From contig NZ_CP064356.1 in the NCBI RefSeq assembly GCF_018141545.1, forward strand, positions 1,364,001 to 1,428,000: a DNA stretch of 64,000 bases, in the 5' to 3' direction. Made by a program: the position numbers and the translations under genes. Within the stretch, counting starts at the first letter, position 1. Every line of letters starts with the position of its first letter. Source of the stretch: Miltoncostaea oceani (GTDB taxonomy: Bacteria; Actinomycetota; Thermoleophilia; Miltoncostaeales; Miltoncostaeaceae). Below the pieces are notes generated by a model that was given only the letters and a program-made list of their open reading frames with translations, searched no databases and was not told where the DNA came from. Below, one piece after another: positions 18,129 through 25,449 of the stretch.

Positions 18129-19348
18129 CCGGACCCCACGACATCGACCCCGACCGGCTCGGGGAGCTCATCGACGGCGCCACACCCACCGACGCCGACG
18201 AACAGGCCCTCGTCGCCCTCGTGCAGCAGACCCGCGACCTCGAACCCGGGGCCCCCGACGACCTCCGCCGCCGCGTCCTCGACGACGCCCGCCGCGCCGC
18301 CGCGACCGGGGACCGCCCCCGCCGCGGCATCCGCGCGCTCGACCCCCGCCGCTGGATCGGCGAGGGCGGGGGCGACCGCCGCCGACGCCTCCTCGTCGCC
18401 GCCCCCGTCGTCGCCGGCATCGTCGCCGTCGCCCTCATCGCCATCCCCGCACTCGACGACGGCGGCACCGGCCCCAGCGGCGGCGACGCCGCATCCGCCG
18501 GGGCCACCTCCGACGGCACGCGGCTCGCCGTGCCCGCCGCACCTGGCGCCGCCGACTCCGCCGCGCCCGCCGCCCCCGGCGCCGAGGCCGACCAGGGCGC
18601 ACCCGCACCCGCACCCGAGCGCGCCGCCGCCCCCGCCATCGCCACGCCGGCGCCCGGTCCTGTCCCCGACGGGACGCGCCTCACCAACGTCACCGTCCGC
18701 ACCCGCGTGCAGGTCGCCGACGTCGACGCCCTCTCCCGGGCCAGCACCAGCGCCATGCGCACCACACGCGCCCTCGGCGGGTACACCGCCAGCTCCGACT
18801 ACGGCGTCCCCGACGGCGGCCGCGGCACCAACGACCTCGTCCTCCGCATCCCCACCACCAAGGTCGACCAGGCGCTCGCCGCCTTCGGGAGGCTCGGCAC
18901 CGTCATCGGCCAGGACGCCGACATCGTGGACGTCACCGCCGCCGTCGCGACCGGAGACCGCGGGGTGACCCGCGCCGCCGAGGCCCTCGCCGACCTGCGC
19001 GCCCGCGCCGCCGCCGACCCCGCCGACGCCGCACTCGCCCGCCGCGTCGTCCGCGCCGAGGCCGCCCTCGCCCGGGCGGAGGCCGCCGTCGCCGCACAGC
19101 GCGAACGGGCGCGCCTCGCCGTCGTGTCCCTCACCCTCACCACCGAGGGCCCCCCGGCCGCACCGCGGGAGGAGGGCCGTTTCGCCGGCCCGATCGGCGA
19201 CTCCGGCGACCGCCTCGCCGGGGCGCTCGCGTGGCTGCTCGGCGCCCTCGTCCTCATCGGGCCCTTCGCCCTCCTCGCCGCCCTCGCCGCCTGGGCCGCC
19301 CACCGCCACCGCGGACGCTCCGCCCGGCGGCTCATGGGCTCCGCCTAG
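18125..19348 (+). CDS. DUF4349 membrane protein, putative anti-sigma partner
   Basis: 407 residues. The first 80 residues are charged and cytoplasmic, then one membrane segment (LLVAAPVVAGIVAVALIAI), an Ala/Pro/Gly-rich linker, and a DUF4349 domain from about residue 178. That domain has TNVTVRTRVQVADVDAL, GGYTASSDYG, DLVLRIPTTKVDQALAAFGRLG and a coiled-coil hairpin. A second membrane helix and short tail end the protein. The position, overlapping an ECF sigma gene, and the topology fit a membrane anti-sigma factor, but no zinc-binding motif is present. Confidence 0.7.
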   Translation: MTGPHDIDPDRLGELIDGATPTDADEQALVALVQQTRDLEPGAPDDLRRRVLDDARRAAATGDRPRRGIRALDPRRWIGEGGGDRRRRLLVAAPVVAGIVAVALIAIPALDDGGTGPSGGDAASAGATSDGTRLAVPAAPGAADSAAPAAPGAEADQGAPAPAPERAAAPAIATPAPGPVPDGTRLTNVTVRTRVQVADVDALSRASTSAMRTTRALGGYTASSDYGVPDGGRGTNDLVLRIPTTKVDQALAAFGRLGTVIGQDADIVDVTAAVATGDRGVTRAAEALADLRARAAADPADAALARRVVRAEAALARAEAAVAAQRERARLAVVSLTLTTEGPPAAPREEGRFAGPIGDSGDRLAGALAWLLGALVLIGPFALLAALAAWAAHRHRGRSARRLMGSA

Positions 19349-19378
19349 ACCCACCGCCCGCCGGGAGCCGTCAGGCCG

Positions 19379-19861
19379 TCAGGCCGGGGGGTCGTCCTCC
19401 ACGCACTGCGCGGCCGCCGCCGCGCAATCCGCCGTGTGGCCGCCGGTGGCGCGCCGCAGCAGGTGGTAGAGCGTCTCCCGCTCGTCCGCGTCGAGCGCCG
19501 CGAGCACCTCGTCCTCCGCGGCGGTCAGGGCCGCCTCGGCCTCGCCGAGCCGCCGGGCCCCGGCCACCGTCAACGACACGGTGTGGCGACGCCGGTCGTC
19601 CACCGCACGCTCCCGCACGATCAGGCCGTCGGCCTCCAGCTCGTTCAGCAGCCCCACCAGGTTCGTGCGGTCCACCTGCAACGCCGACGCGAGGGCCTGC
19701 TGCGTCCCGCCGCTGTGCTCCCGCAGGACCGTCAACGCCACCAGGTGCCGGGGCCGCAGCCCCAGGGGCGCCAGCGCCGACTCGGCACGCGACCGCGTCA
19801 GGCGGGCCAGGTGGTCGAGGAGGGCCGACGAACGGTGCGCGGCCGTGGCGGGGGACGGCAT
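19379..19861 (-). CDS. MarR-family transcriptional regulator
   Basis: 160 residues with the MarR winged helix: LRPRHLVALTVLREH, TQQALASALQVDRTNLVGLLNELEADGLI as the recognition region, and VRERAVDDRRRHTVSLT as the wing. A -10-like TACAAT ends six bases before the ATG, suggesting a leaderless message. It is divergent from an FMN azoreductase gene. An 8-base inverted repeat between the two genes is the obvious operator, so it probably represses the azoreductase and itself until a quinone or phenolic ligand binds. Confidence 0.88.
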   Translation of the reverse strand: MPSPATAAHRSSALLDHLARLTRSRAESALAPLGLRPRHLVALTVLREHSGGTQQALASALQVDRTNLVGLLNELEADGLIVRERAVDDRRRHTVSLTVAGARRLGEAEAALTAAEDEVLAALDADERETLYHLLRRATGGHTADCAAAAAQCVEDDPPA

Positions 19862-19905
19862 CGGCCGATTGTAGCCCCCGCCGCCTACCGGTCGTGTGTT
19901 ACAAC

Positions 19906-19926
19906 TCGTTTGCGCAAAGCAAACGA
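19906..19926. promoter_or_regulatory. Inverted repeat, probable MarR operator
   Basis: TCGTTTGC and GCAAACGA form a perfect 8-base inverted repeat separated by GCAAA. It lies between the divergent marR and azoreductase genes, 19 bases before the azoreductase ATG. Length and spacing fit a dimeric winged-helix repressor. It is AT-richer than its surroundings, which also fits a promoter-operator region. Confidence 0.6.
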
Positions 19927-19944
19927 TTTGGGAGCAACGACCTG

Positions 19945-20586
19945 ATGCCGCACCTCCTGCACATCGACTCGAGCATCCAGGGCGAGCGGTCGGTCAGCCG
20001 CGCGCTGACCGCCCGGGCGGCCGCGGCCTGGCGCGCGGCGCACCCCGCGGGCGTCGTCACCTACCGCGACCTCGGCGCCGACCCGCCGCCGCACCTCGAC
20101 AGCGCGACGGGCACCGCGCGGATGATCCCGCCCGCCCGGCGCACCCCCGCCCAGCAGGCGTCGTGGGAGCTCACCGAGCGGCTGGTGGGGGAGGTCGCGC
20201 GGGCCGACACGATCATCCTCGGCCTGCCGCTCTACAACTTCGGTCCTCCGAGCGCGGTGAAGGCGTGGGTCGACCACCTCATCGCCCCGGGGCTCTCCCT
20301 CGACGCGGAGACGCAGGCGCCGCTGCTCGCCGGCCGCGACTTCCTCGTGCTGGCCTCCCGCGGCGGCGGCTACGGCGAGGGCACCCCGCGCGAGGGATGG
20401 GACCACGCGGAGGCCTGGCTCGGCCACGGCGTCGCCCTGACCGGCCTGGAGCCGCGCTTCATCACGGCGGAGCTCACGCTGGCGGCCGTCACCCCGGCGA
20501 TGGCGGGGCTGCTGCCGCTGGCCGCCGAGAGCCTCGCCGCGGCGGAACGGGCGATCGACGCGCAGTGGGTGGCCGTGGCGGCCTAG
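19945..20586 (+). CDS. azoR: FMN-dependent NADH azoreductase / quinone reductase
   Basis: 213 residues of the flavodoxin-like AcpD/AzoR family. MPHLLHIDSSIQGERSVSRAL is the FMN phosphate-binding loop. LGLPLYNFGPPSAVKAWVDH is the conserved flavin and dimer region, and SRGGGYGEG the second flavin loop. It probably reduces quinones by two electrons using NADH, a detoxification role consistent with control by the divergent MarR repressor. Its TAG stop shares the CTAG palindrome with the stop of the convergent metallophosphoesterase gene, so the two stops overlap. Confidence 0.88.
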   Translation: MPHLLHIDSSIQGERSVSRALTARAAAAWRAAHPAGVVTYRDLGADPPPHLDSATGTARMIPPARRTPAQQASWELTERLVGEVARADTIILGLPLYNFGPPSAVKAWVDHLIAPGLSLDAETQAPLLAGRDFLVLASRGGGYGEGTPREGWDHAEAWLGHGVALTGLEPRFITAELTLAAVTPAMAGLLPLAAESLAAAERAIDAQWVAVAA

Positions 20587-21239
20587 GGGGTCCGGACCCG
20601 GGCGAGCTCCAGGGGGATCCGCTCGAGGTGCGCGCGCAGCCCGGTGCGTCGCGCCTCGAGCCACCCCCAGCGCGGCCGGCGGTCGCCGTCGAGCGCCTCG
20701 CCGACGCTGCCCGGGTTGACGAACAGGCACCCGTGCGCCGACCGCACCAGGGGGACGTGCGTGTGGCCGCTCACCACGCAGTCCGGGCGCCCGAGGGCGT
20801 CGTGCAGGCGCCGCAGGTCGCGCTCCGGCGTGTGGGCGTCGACCGCCTCGCGCGGGTCGTCCGGCGCGCCGTGCATCAGCACGATCGTCGCGCCGCGCAG
20901 GGACACCCGCACCAGCATCGGCAGGCCCCCGAGGAACGCCAGGTTCCCGGGGGACAGCTGGTTCGTCGTCCACGCCCGCGATCCGATCCGCCGCGCCTTC
21001 GGGCTGTCGGGGTCGCGACGGGGGCGGTTCACGACCTTGCGGTCCGTGTTGCCCATCACGCACGGCCACCCGAGCTCCCGGACCGTCGTCACGCACGCGT
21101 CGGGCTCGTCGCCGCGCATCACGAGGTCACCGGTGCACACGCCCCGCTGCAGCCCGGCCCCCGCCATGGCGTCGAGCACCGCCCGCAGCGCCGTGGCGTT
21201 CGCGTGCACGTCGCCCATCACCCCCAGGCGGTCAGGCAC
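20583..21239 (-). CDS. Calcineurin-like metallophosphoesterase
   Basis: 218 residues with the complete two-metal site: GDVHAN at the N-terminus, CTGDLV, MGNTD (family GNH[ED], with T replacing H), LMHGAP and VSGHTHVP, then FVNPGSVG. This order matches YfcE/YvnB-type phosphodiesterases. The Thr in GNTD is unusual because the family has a catalytic His there. The GTG start overlaps the end of a CHAD gene by eight bases. That places it last in a minus-strand unit with Ppx/GppA and CHAD proteins and suggests a phosphate or polyphosphate link. Confidence 0.82.
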   Translation of the reverse strand: MPDRLGVMGDVHANATALRAVLDAMAGAGLQRGVCTGDLVMRGDEPDACVTTVRELGWPCVMGNTDRKVVNRPRRDPDSPKARRIGSRAWTTNQLSPGNLAFLGGLPMLVRVSLRGATIVLMHGAPDDPREAVDAHTPERDLRRLHDALGRPDCVVSGHTHVPLVRSAHGCLFVNPGSVGEALDGDRRPRWGWLEARRTGLRAHLERIPLELARVRTP

Positions 21240-21834
21240 CGGCGTCGATCCCGAGGGCGCCCTCGAGCCGTGACCTGAAGCGCTCCGCCTTCAGCCTCCG
21301 CCACTCGTCGAGGAAGCGCGCGTACAGGTCCTCGCGCTCGCGCCGGCGCCGCCCGATCAGCGCGTGGACCCCGAGGCGCTCGTCGGCGCGGCGCCCCACC
21401 TCGAGCTCCCGGCGGAACGCCCGGAACGCCGCCTCCGACGCGGGACCCTCCCGGCGCCGCCGCCGCACGGACGCCTCGCCCACCAGGCGCCGCGCCGCCC
21501 CCGACTCACGGTCGTCGAGCCACGCGAGGTGCTCCTCCAGCCGCGGGATCTGCACGTCGCAGTCGTGGATGTCCCCGAGCAGGTCCTGGAGCAGCCGGAT
21601 GTCGTCGAGGAACGGCCCGAGGTCGTCGTCGAAGGCGAGGCCGAAGATCTCGAGGAGGTAGCGCAGCCGCTTGCACGCGATCCGCATGTCGTGCAGGTCC
21701 TTCACGTTCGCCGGGTCGGCGACCCGGCCGTCGTAGCCGTAGACCTCGCCGATCCGCACGGCGAGGATCCTCCGCGCGTTCGGCCGCAGGCGGGCGTCCG
21801 CGTCGAGGCCGGCGACGGGGTGGGGCCTCGCCAT
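21232..21834 (-). CDS. CHAD-domain protein (1)
   Basis: 200 residues forming one CHAD domain. VKDLHDMRIACKRLRYLLEIF is the first conserved His/Arg helix and LLQDLLGDIHDCDV the second. A basic C-terminus follows (FLDEWRRLKAERFRSRLE). CHAD domains are helical bundles with a basic surface that binds inorganic polyphosphate and are often found with polyphosphate enzymes. The gene overlaps the second CHAD gene (TGATG) and the phosphoesterase gene. It may target partners to polyphosphate granules; no catalytic site is expected. Confidence 0.85.
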   Translation of the reverse strand: MARPHPVAGLDADARLRPNARRILAVRIGEVYGYDGRVADPANVKDLHDMRIACKRLRYLLEIFGLAFDDDLGPFLDDIRLLQDLLGDIHDCDVQIPRLEEHLAWLDDRESGAARRLVGEASVRRRRREGPASEAAFRAFRRELEVGRRADERLGVHALIGRRRREREDLYARFLDEWRRLKAERFRSRLEGALGIDAGA

Positions 21835-22349
21835 CAGGCCTCCGGGGGCCGGGGCTTCAGGGTGGCGAGCCGGATCCCGGTGTGCTCACCGACGTACCGG
21901 TCGAGCCGCTTCGCGAACCGCTCGTCGTCGATCCGGGTGAACAGCGCGACGATCCGCGGTTGCTCGCGGGCCCGGTCCTCGCGGTACCGCGCGATCAGCC
22001 CCTCGACACCCGGCCGCTCGTCCTCCGCCATCCCCGGCAGCAGCGCGGTCAGGCCCTCGATCGCGACGTCGAGGTCGCGGGCGTCGCCGAGCACGTCGGT
22101 GATCTCCTTCACCTGCCGCAGGTGGCGGCGGAACGACTTCGGGGGGAACGCCCCCTCGAACGCGTCCATCGCGGCGCGCAGGCGGCGCGACGAGACGCGC
22201 ATCGCGTGGAGCTCCTCGATGTCCTCCGCGAGCTCGGTGCCGTCGCGGTAGCTCCACATCTCGGCCCAGCGCGTCAGGATGACCCGGCCGGCGGCCTCGC
22301 GGAACCGGGCACGTCCCCGGAGGCCCGGCACCTCCCACGCACGCGCCAC
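21834..22349 (-). CDS. CHAD-domain protein (2)
   Basis: 171 residues, a shorter CHAD domain. IEELHAMRVSSRRLRAAMDAF and KEITDVLGDARDLDV are the conserved basic helices. It differs clearly from the neighbouring CHAD protein, so this is an old duplication or two separate acquisitions. The start is seven bases after the ribbon-helix-helix gene ends, and its stop overlaps the next start. Two CHAD proteins beside a Ppx/GppA enzyme suggest a polyphosphate-associated complex. Confidence 0.83.
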   Translation of the reverse strand: MARAWEVPGLRGRARFREAAGRVILTRWAEMWSYRDGTELAEDIEELHAMRVSSRRLRAAMDAFEGAFPPKSFRRHLRQVKEITDVLGDARDLDVAIEGLTALLPGMAEDERPGVEGLIARYREDRAREQPRIVALFTRIDDERFAKRLDRYVGEHTGIRLATLKPRPPEA

Positions 22350-22356
22350 CCCCGGG

Positions 22357-22686
22357 CTACTCCGCGGCCCGCTGGCGGACCATGACCGACTCCCGGACGG
22401 CGCCGCGCAGGGCCTTGCCGCTCGCGAGGACCGCCCAGTCGATGTCGAGCTGCATGCCGAGGTCGATCAGGGCACGCACGATCTGCCCCTCGTCGATGCC
22501 GGCGCCCGACAGCTCCGACGCCTCGCGTAGCCAGCGGCGCTGCGACTTCGAGACCGTGACCGTGATGTCCTTGCGGGCGTCCTTGCGGCGGGTGGTGATC
22601 GCGCCGTCGCCGAGGCGGGCGTAGGTGCCCGGGGGGGACCCCGCCGGCGCCCCCAGCATCGACTGGTAGGTCACTCCGCGCCTCAT
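22357..22686 (-). CDS. Ribbon-helix-helix-like small protein
   Basis: 109 residues. The central part (KDITVTVSKSQRRWLREASELSG, then EGQIVRALIDLGMQLDIDW) fits a beta strand followed by two helices, as in ribbon-helix-helix DNA-binding proteins. The rest is basic and unstructured-looking. Its ATG overlaps the stop of the ATPase gene (ATGA). It could autoregulate the operon or act as an adaptor for the ATPase. The family assignment rests on pattern only. Confidence 0.55.
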   Translation of the reverse strand: MRRGVTYQSMLGAPAGSPPGTYARLGDGAITTRRKDARKDITVTVSKSQRRWLREASELSGAGIDEGQIVRALIDLGMQLDIDWAVLASGKALRGAVRESVMVRQRAAE

Positions 22687-23537
22687 GTCCCGGCCTCCCC
22701 GTCGGGCGACGCGGCGTCGAGGCTGATGCGGCGGTCCTCGGCCAGGTCGCGGATGGTGTCCTCGCCGATCGTCTCCTCGCCGCGGGCGGCGGCGACGAAC
22801 AGGGCGTTCGCGAGCAGGAGGTTGACGAGGCGGGGGACCCCGCCGGTCTCCTCGTGCGCCGCCCGCGCCGCCCGCTTCGAGATGATCCGCCCGGCCGCCC
22901 CCGCCACGCGGGTGCGGTGCAGCGCGTACTGGTCCACCTCGTCGGCCGTCATCGGTCCGAGGTGGTACCGGACGACGACGCGCTGGGCGACCTGCGGCTG
23001 GCGCTCGACGCGCAGGGTCAGCTCGGGCTGGCCGAGCAGGACCACCGGGGCGCCCGGAGCCCCGCCGCTGTCGGGGTTGGTCAGCAGGCGGACCTCGTCG
23101 AGGGCCCGCGGGTCGAGGCGCTGCGCCTCGTCGATCGCGAGCACCACCCGCCGGCCGTCCGCCGCCGCGTCGGCGAGCGCCGCGCGGACCCGCAGCGCGA
23201 GGCGCGCCGCCGACCCGCCCGCCGGCTCGGCGCCGATCGCCGGCAGCAGGGCCGCGAGCAGCGCGGCGCCGGTGCGCGGGGGGTTGGCGACGCTTGCGAC
23301 GGTGAAGCCCTCGCCGTCGAGGGTGCGCCGCAGGGTCTGGGCCAGCAGCGTCTTGCCGGAGCCGATCTCGCCCGTGATGACGACGAGGCCGCCGAGCTGG
23401 GTGATGCCGAACAGGATGCGGGCGAGGCCCTCGCGGTGGTCGGAGCGCTCGAACGCGAACCGGGGGTCGGGCTCCAGCCGGAACGGCGCCTCGGCGAGAC
23501 CCCAGTGGGCGAGGTAGGCGGGCGGGGCGGTGCTCAC
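22683..23537 (-). CDS. ExeA/MshM-type AAA ATPase
   Basis: 284 residues. The N-terminus YLAHWGLAEAPFRLEPDPRF is the ExeA/GspA signature. GEIGSGKTLLAQTLRR is Walker A, VVLAIDEAQRLDP Walker B, VVLLGQPEL the sensor region, and GGVPRLVNLLLANALFVA the C-terminal AAA lid. ExeA relatives often carry a peptidoglycan-binding tail; this one ends after the ATPase domain. There is no transposase or secretin nearby. It lies between Ppx/GppA and a ribbon-helix-helix protein with overlaps on both sides, so it works with them. Its target is unknown. Confidence 0.8.
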   Translation of the reverse strand: MSTAPPAYLAHWGLAEAPFRLEPDPRFAFERSDHREGLARILFGITQLGGLVVITGEIGSGKTLLAQTLRRTLDGEGFTVASVANPPRTGAALLAALLPAIGAEPAGGSAARLALRVRAALADAAADGRRVVLAIDEAQRLDPRALDEVRLLTNPDSGGAPGAPVVLLGQPELTLRVERQPQVAQRVVVRYHLGPMTADEVDQYALHRTRVAGAAGRIISKRAARAAHEETGGVPRLVNLLLANALFVAAARGEETIGEDTIRDLAEDRRISLDAASPDGEAGT

Positions 23538-24433
23538 CCGACGGCCTCCAGGACGAGGCCCTCGCGCAGCCCGGAGCGGCTGACGACGACCGCGTCGAGG
23601 TCGAACGAACGGCGCACGGCCTCGAGCGCGGCGGCCCCCGCCATCGAGAGGCGCACCCGCGCCGGGTCGAGGTCGGTGGCGTCGGCGAGGTCGTCGGACG
23701 GCGTGCCGACGAGGCGCTCGACGGCGCGCACGAGGGCGTCGCGGTCGAGGCGGTCCGACCCGGCCAGCTCCGCGAGGGCCGCCGCCGACCCCCCGGTGGC
23801 CACGGCCTCGCGCCCGGTCACGGGGATGTCGACGGAGTCGACGAGCTCCCGGACCGCGGCGACCATCGGCTCGAGGAGGTCGATGGCGGGGGGGTCGGAC
23901 GGCCCGAACCGCTCGGTCAGCACCCGCACGCCGATCGGGATCGACGTCGCCCACCGCAGGTGGCCGCCCTCGCCGCCCATCATCTCCAGGCTGCCGCCGC
24001 CGAGGTCGACCGCGAGGAGGGGGTCGGGCGCGCCGCCCGCCACCATCCCGCGGAACGCCAGCTCGGCCTCCTCGGCCCCGGACAGGATCCGGGGCACCAC
24101 GCCCGCGGCCGCCTCGAGGCGGTCGAGCAGGTCGGCCGCGTTGGCGGCGGTCCGGGCGGGGGCGGTGCATGCGACGACGATCCGGCGGGCGCCGAGGCGG
24201 CGGGCCTCCGCGGCCATCTGGGCGACGGTCGCCTCGACCAGCTCCAGGCGGTCGTCGGCGATGCGGCCCCCCGGCTTCAGACCCGACCCGATGGCGGTCA
24301 TGGCGCTGCCGCTCGCGAGGGGCTCGACGCGTCCGCGCGCGACGCGTGCGACCAGCAGGCGGGTCGTGTTGGTGCCGACGTCGATGGCGGCGATCGGCGC
24401 CGACGTGTCGTGCACGGGCTCGTGGCTGGTCAC
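23534..24433 (-). CDS. Ppx/GppA-family phosphatase (exopolyphosphatase-like)
   Basis: 299 residues of the sugar kinase/hsp70-like fold. AAIDVGTNTTRLLVARV is phosphate loop 1, LSGAEEAELAFRGM the catalytic Glu region, and LAVDLGGGSLEMM phosphate loop 2. ATGGSAAALAEL and VSRSGLREGLVLE follow. At this length it is the short form, without the C-terminal HD domain of E. coli Ppx. It should release phosphate from polyphosphate or convert pppGpp to ppGpp. The neighbouring CHAD proteins favour polyphosphate. The start is a GTG. Confidence 0.88.
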   Translation of the reverse strand: MTSHEPVHDTSAPIAAIDVGTNTTRLLVARVARGRVEPLASGSAMTAIGSGLKPGGRIADDRLELVEATVAQMAAEARRLGARRIVVACTAPARTAANAADLLDRLEAAAGVVPRILSGAEEAELAFRGMVAGGAPDPLLAVDLGGGSLEMMGGEGGHLRWATSIPIGVRVLTERFGPSDPPAIDLLEPMVAAVRELVDSVDIPVTGREAVATGGSAAALAELAGSDRLDRDALVRAVERLVGTPSDDLADATDLDPARVRLSMAGAAALEAVRRSFDLDAVVVSRSGLREGLVLEAVG

Positions 24434-24501
24434 TTCGGCATTCGCGTGGGGCGCCGAGTGTACCGGCGTCCCCGGCGTCCCGGGAACCCCGTCGCGCGGC
24501 G

Positions 24502-24813
24502 TTACAGCGTGGCGACGCCCCGGCGCGGCGACCGGCGCCGGGCGACGGCCCGGGCACGCAGGAGGGCGAGGCCGCCCACCGCCGCCGCGACCAGCGCCAG
24601 GCGGCCCTGACCCGTCACGACCTCGCCGCCGCCGGGGGCGGACGCGAGCGCGGCGAGGAGGAATCCGGCGGCGAGCCCGAGGGCGTAGAGCGCGACGGTC
24701 GCGGCCTGCGGGACCCGCGCGCGGCGGCGGGGCGGCGGGACCGCCCGCAGGTGCGGACGGGAGGGCGCGGCGGCCGGGGCGGGGAGGGGGAGGGAGCGGG
24801 CGGTTGCGGGCAT
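24502..24813 (-). CDS. Small two-helix membrane protein under SOS-box promoter
   Basis: 103 residues. A basic, Pro-rich cytoplasmic-looking N-terminus (about 40 residues) is followed by two hydrophobic helices (VALYALGLAAGFLLAALAS and LALVAAAVGGLALLRARAV) and a basic tail. No family is recognised. The ATG lies seven bases after a -10 (TACTGT) that is embedded in a GAAC-N4-GTTC repeat, with a second such repeat over the -35. LexA/SOS control is thus likely. Position beside mraZ and small membrane topology recall SOS division inhibitors such as YneA, SidA or ChiZ, but no sequence similarity is claimed. Confidence 0.6.
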   Translation of the reverse strand: MPATARSLPLPAPAAAPSRPHLRAVPPPRRRARVPQAATVALYALGLAAGFLLAALASAPGGGEVVTGQGRLALVAAAVGGLALLRARAVARRRSPRRGVATL

Positions 24814-24818
24814 GGGGG

Positions 24819-24855
24819 GAACAGTAGTTCGTGCCTCGGACGCGAACAAGTGTTC
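24819..24855 (-). promoter_or_regulatory. Promoter with two LexA-type SOS boxes
   Basis: GAAC-AGTA-GTTC at 24819-24830 and GAAC-AAGT-GTTC at 24844-24855. The second, with its flanking C, fits the Gram-positive/actinobacterial SOS box CGAAC-RNRY-GTTC. On the minus strand TTGTTC (-35) lies within the second box. TACTGT (-10) lies within the first, with exactly 17 bases between them. Two repressors bound here would cover both promoter elements of the small membrane protein gene. The box centres are 25 bases apart. Confidence 0.7.
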
Positions 24856-24961
24856 TGCAACGCCGGGCGGCGCAACGACGCGTGCAGCCCGGCGGGGTGG
24901 ATCCTGGCGTTGCGTGGGGGGCGTCCGGGGGGAATCCCATACCGATGGGGGGGAACGCGGA

Positions 24962-24996
24962 TTGCCTGGTGGGGCCAGGTGGGGTAGCGTGGGGAA
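24962..24996 (+). promoter_or_regulatory. mraZ promoter with three MraZ-type boxes
   Basis: TTGCCT (24962-24967) and TAGCGT (24985-24990) are spaced by 17 bases. TGGGG occurs at 24970-24974, 24980-24984 and 24990-24994, each separated by five bases. This matches the TGGGN-N5 repeat known as the MraZ operator in E. coli. The repeats cover the promoter from just after the -35 to the start. The mraZ ATG follows the last repeat by two bases, so autorepression of the dcw operon by MraZ and a leaderless mRNA are both expected. Confidence 0.75.
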
Positions 24997-25449
24997 ATGC
25001 AACGGCGGCTGCTGAGCGGGACGTACGAGTGCAGCCTGGACAGCAGGTTCCGGTTGGCCGTCCCCGCCAAGCTCCGGGAGCCCTTCGCGGAGGGTGCGGT
25101 CGTGGGGTGGTGGATCGACGAGTGCCTCGTGGTGGTGCCGAGCGGAGACTGGACGCCGCTCGTGGACCGGACCTTCGGGACCATGAGCGTGCTCGACGAC
25201 GAAGCCCGCGAGCTGTCCCGCTTCATCATCGCCGGGGCGTTCACGCACGAGCTCGACAAGCAGGGCCGCATCCCGCTGACCGCCGAGCTCCGCGAGCACG
25301 CGGGGATCGGCGACTCCAAGGTCCGCCTCATCGGGGTGGGTGACTACCTCGAGATCTGGGACCCGGCCCGTCTGGCCGAACGGTTCGCAAAGCTCCGCCG
25401 TGAGGGGGTGTCCCACCATGCCAAGCGCCTTGCCGCTCGAGTCGCGTAG
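24997..25449 (+). CDS. mraZ: Transcriptional regulator MraZ
   Basis: 150 residues with two AbrB-like MraZ repeats. The first includes YECSLDSRFRLAVPAKLRE and the second HELDKQGRIPLTAELREHAG, each with the conserved D-x-[KR]-GR-x-x-[LI]P pattern (the first is slightly altered). MraZ forms ring-shaped oligomers that bind repeated TGGG boxes and repress the dcw operon. Three such boxes lie directly upstream. It overlaps rsmH by 32 bases, so translation of the two is coupled. Confidence 0.95.
   Translation: MQRRLLSGTYECSLDSRFRLAVPAKLREPFAEGAVVGWWIDECLVVVPSGDWTPLVDRTFGTMSVLDDEARELSRFIIAGAFTHELDKQGRIPLTAELREHAGIGDSKVRLIGVGDYLEIWDPARLAERFAKLRREGVSHHAKRLAARVA

Noticed and set aside
22683-23537. Transposition gene (TniB-like ATPase) marking a mobile element
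   Set aside because: The N-terminus fits ExeA/MshM, there is no transposase, integrase or terminal repeat, and base composition matches the neighbours.
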